Positions 62,701 to 64,000 of a stretch of 64,000 bases of DNA are shown in pieces; positions within the stretch are counted from its first letter, which is position 1; every line of letters starts with the position of its first letter. Both the position numbers and the translations under genes were made by a program. The notes under the pieces were generated by a model. That model was not told the origin of the DNA. It did not search any database and saw only the letters and a program-made list of their open reading frames with translations. The stretch comes from Mantamonas sphyraenae (taxonomy: Eukaryota; CRuMs; Mantamonadidae), in assembly GCA_026936335.1 (NCBI GenBank), contig JAPMXV010000026.1:206272-270271 (forward strand). The letters are read 5' to 3'.

Positions 62701-63375
62701 CTGATGCGTTTCGGGACGCGGTTGTGGTTTGAGGTGGGTGGAGCAGGCGGAGGCTGCAACGGAGTCTGAGCGGAGTGCATCTGGGCGGTTTGTCGCGGCT
62801 GAGGAGGAGGCGGAGGAGGGTAGGCGTAGTATGGGTGGCCCTGATGAGCATATGCGTGGTGTTGCTGCAGGCGGGTGTTGACAGGAACCCAGATGATGGG
62901 TGGTTGTGGGTGCTGGTACGGGTGTTGTACGCTAGAGACGGGCAGCATGTTCGGAAACGGCTGGGCGGCCATGGGAGGGACCATGTACCCGTAGCTGTGG
63001 CGGAGACGGGAGGGGAAGGGCGGGGTGGGAACGGTGAGCGGAAGGCGCAATGGACGCCGTCAGGGCAGAAGCGGGGTGAAGGGAGGCTGGAACCAGCAGA
63101 GAGGGAAAACGGAGGAGATTGGCAGACCGGGAAACTGGCAACGGGGAGGGCAGTGACAGGGGAGAGGGGATCGGAGAAGAGCGGAGAAGGCAGCGGCGGT
63201 GGTGATGGGGAAGTGGAGATGCAGGGGAGGAGTGCGGGGAAGCATCAGAGGCATGCAGAAGGCAAGGAAGCGGGAGAAGCGGGCAGTCAGAAAACGGAGT
63301 GGAAGGCAGAACGCACGTTGGGTAGGTGTTGGGTGTGTGTTGTTGCTTCGGAGTGCTTGAGTAGTCTTTGTCCAT
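59799..63375 (-). CDS. Subtelomeric four-module repeat protein, unknown family
   Basis: Probable two exons, complement(59799..62994, 63317..63375), 1084 residues. Exon 1 (MDKDYSSTPKQQHTPNTYPT) uses a GTGCGT donor at 63316; the CCACAG acceptor at 62995 is phase 2 and rejoins to YGYMVPPMAAQPFP. Without it the first Met is at 62984. The N-terminal ~110 residues are Pro/Gln/Tyr-rich. An acidic stretch (Asp/Glu, about 145-255) and basic nuclear-type patches (GRRRRRVTAGSG) follow. The rest is two 375-residue repeats, each with an A module (HSNKKE.TALLNHMHTLANEH..RQIQLALGNIPLSQGDMA) and a related B module (DERGSCTAREFQTLLAHMK..RHIILALGNVGVPPVDLAF). The end is poly-Ser plus KRQRLE. I recognise no family; all-helical, LALGN-centred modules are the key feature. 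It reads away from the telomere. Confidence 0.75.
59819..59849. repeat. GAG microsatellite coding C-terminal poly-Ser
   Basis: Near-perfect (gag)n run just inside the stop of the subtelomeric gene, encoding its C-terminal serine tract on the minus strand. Confidence 0.9.
59830..62085 (-). repeat. Two tandem ~1125-bp repeat units within the subtelomeric gene
   Basis: The two halves stay almost identical over long stretches at DNA level; for example the block around 60700-60800 (GACATGGATCAAAAGGCG.. on the minus strand) recurs near 61790-61920. Matching points (60736 and 61861; about 60942 and 62068) are 1125-1126 bases apart, equal to 375 codons, so the duplication is in frame. Unit 1 (first in the protein) is ~62085-60960, unit 2 is ~60960-59835. 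Confidence 0.85.
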
Positions 63376-63654
63376 GGTGGCGGTGGTGGTAGTGGAGTGG
63401 ATGTGGATTGTGTTGGACTGGTGGAGGGTGTTGTGGGTGTTGGTGATATTTTGGTTGAAGGCGGATGGGCAGTGCTGACTGCGCGGCGTTGCAGGACGAC
63501 GGCCACTCACCAGCGACATTTCCACTCCCACCCATTGCCCACTGCCCCATGTCACCACCCAACACAGCCACCCCACCAACAGTCACAAGCACAACTCACA
63601 TGACATAGACCGGACACGCCACAACAAAACTAATCTTCACAAAAAAAAATAGAG
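63376..63654. other. Subtelomeric spacer
   Basis: About 280 bp between the proposed first exon of the subtelomeric gene and the telomere repeats. It must carry that gene's promoter. It contains ccaccacc/tggtggtggt-like runs and an A-rich stretch (aaaaaaaaat) directly before the telomere. No gene or known element seen; the long antisense open frames here are composition artefacts. Confidence 0.6.
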
Positions 63655-64000
63655 TTAGGATTAGGGTTAGGGTTAGGGTTAGGGTTAGGGTTAGGGTTAG
63701 GGTTAGGGTTAGGGTTAGGGTTAGGTTAGGGTTAGGGTTAGGGTTAGGGTTAGGGTTAGGGTTAGGGTTAGGGTTAGGGTTAGGGTTAGGGTTAGGGTTA
63801 GGGTTAGGGTTAGGGTTAGGGGTTAGGGTTAGGGTTAGGGTTAGGGTTAGGGTTAGGGTTAGGGTTAGGGTTAGGGTTAGGGTTAGGGTTAGGGTTAGGG
63901 TTAGGGTAGGGTTAGGGTAGTTAGGGTTAGGGTTAGGTTAGGGTTAGGGTTAGGGTTAGGGTTAGGGTTAGGGTTAGGGTTAGGGTTAGGGTTAGGGTTA
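63655..64000 (+). repeat. Telomere, (TTAGGG)n with scattered variant units
   Basis: About 57 TTAGGG units reading 5'->3' toward the window end, so this is the true chromosome end (or very near it). The first unit is TTAGGA. Variants are TTAGG, TTAGGGG, TTAGGGTAGGG and TAGTTAGGG, clustered at ~63720, ~63820 and 63905-63940. The human-type repeat is used by many unrelated eukaryotes, so it does not fix the lineage. Confidence 0.98.

Noticed and set aside
62932-63579. 215-codon minus-strand open frame beside the telomere
   Set aside because: Only its part MDKDYSSTPKQQHTPNTYPT, ending at a good donor, is credible, as exon 1 of the subtelomeric gene. The rest is Pro/Ser/His-rich intron or spacer sequence.
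63655-64000. CRISPR-like or interstitial satellite array
   Set aside because: Units are contiguous TTAGGG without spacers and run to the end of the sequence in the orientation of a chromosome end.

Overview
This is the right-hand end of a eukaryotic nuclear chromosome. The last ~350 bases (63655-64000) are a TTAGGG array with its G-rich strand running 5'->3' off the end, so the window closes on a telomere. The genes are eukaryotic and GC-rich. Introns are short (about 42-460 nt, GT..AG) and few, and genes are packed with only 5-200 bp between them. The gene set suggests a free-living flagellated protist. CYB5D1 is a flagellar/axonemal protein. LAMTOR2 is a lysosomal TOR scaffold. A nuclear CcmH implies System I (bacterial-type) mitochondrial cytochrome c maturation, which animals and fungi lack. 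I cannot name the species; a lineage outside animals and fungi (jakobid-, ancyromonad-, apusomonad- or malawimonad-like) is only an inference.

Left part (1-9.6 kb): the 3' end of an unrecognised gene; a REXO4-type exonuclease; two tandem cathepsin Z/X proteases that share an intron position; a GATase-like protein of unknown role; an ELMO-domain protein; and, head-to-head with it, an ADP-ribosylglycohydrolase.

Centre (9.68-41.27 kb): one giant gene of ~31.6 kb for a secreted/membrane protein of roughly 10,300 residues. It runs: signal peptide; about twelve modules of FG-GAP-like beta-propeller, a short Cys-rich linker and TIG/IPT domains; a discoidin-like domain; about eighteen Ig/filamin-like repeats; a Cys-rich EGF/ephrin-receptor-like stalk; about nine membrane helices; and a coiled-coil cytoplasmic tail. 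It has the architecture of a very large adhesion receptor.

Right part (41.4-63.4 kb): kelch/filamin/SAM-like protein, F-box/LRR protein, FEX fluoride exporter, CYB5D1, a small membrane protein, PARG with two PBZ fingers, an AKR7-type reductase, CcmH, a carboxylesterase, LAMTOR2, a NUDT17-like hydrolase, a START protein, a Lys-rich protein, and finally a subtelomeric protein made of two near-identical 375-residue repeats whose first exon lies only ~280 bp from the telomere.

At several points between 5.2 and 37.5 kb the reading frame of an otherwise intact gene steps by one base. Most of these look like single-base indels at short homopolymers, so sequencing or assembly error is the simplest explanation. 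Two functional themes recur without being an operon: ADP-ribose removal (ADP-ribosylglycohydrolase, PARG, and possibly Nudix) and surface/lysosomal interaction (giant receptor, cathepsins, LAMTOR2). No tRNA, rRNA, CRISPR array or mobile element was found.
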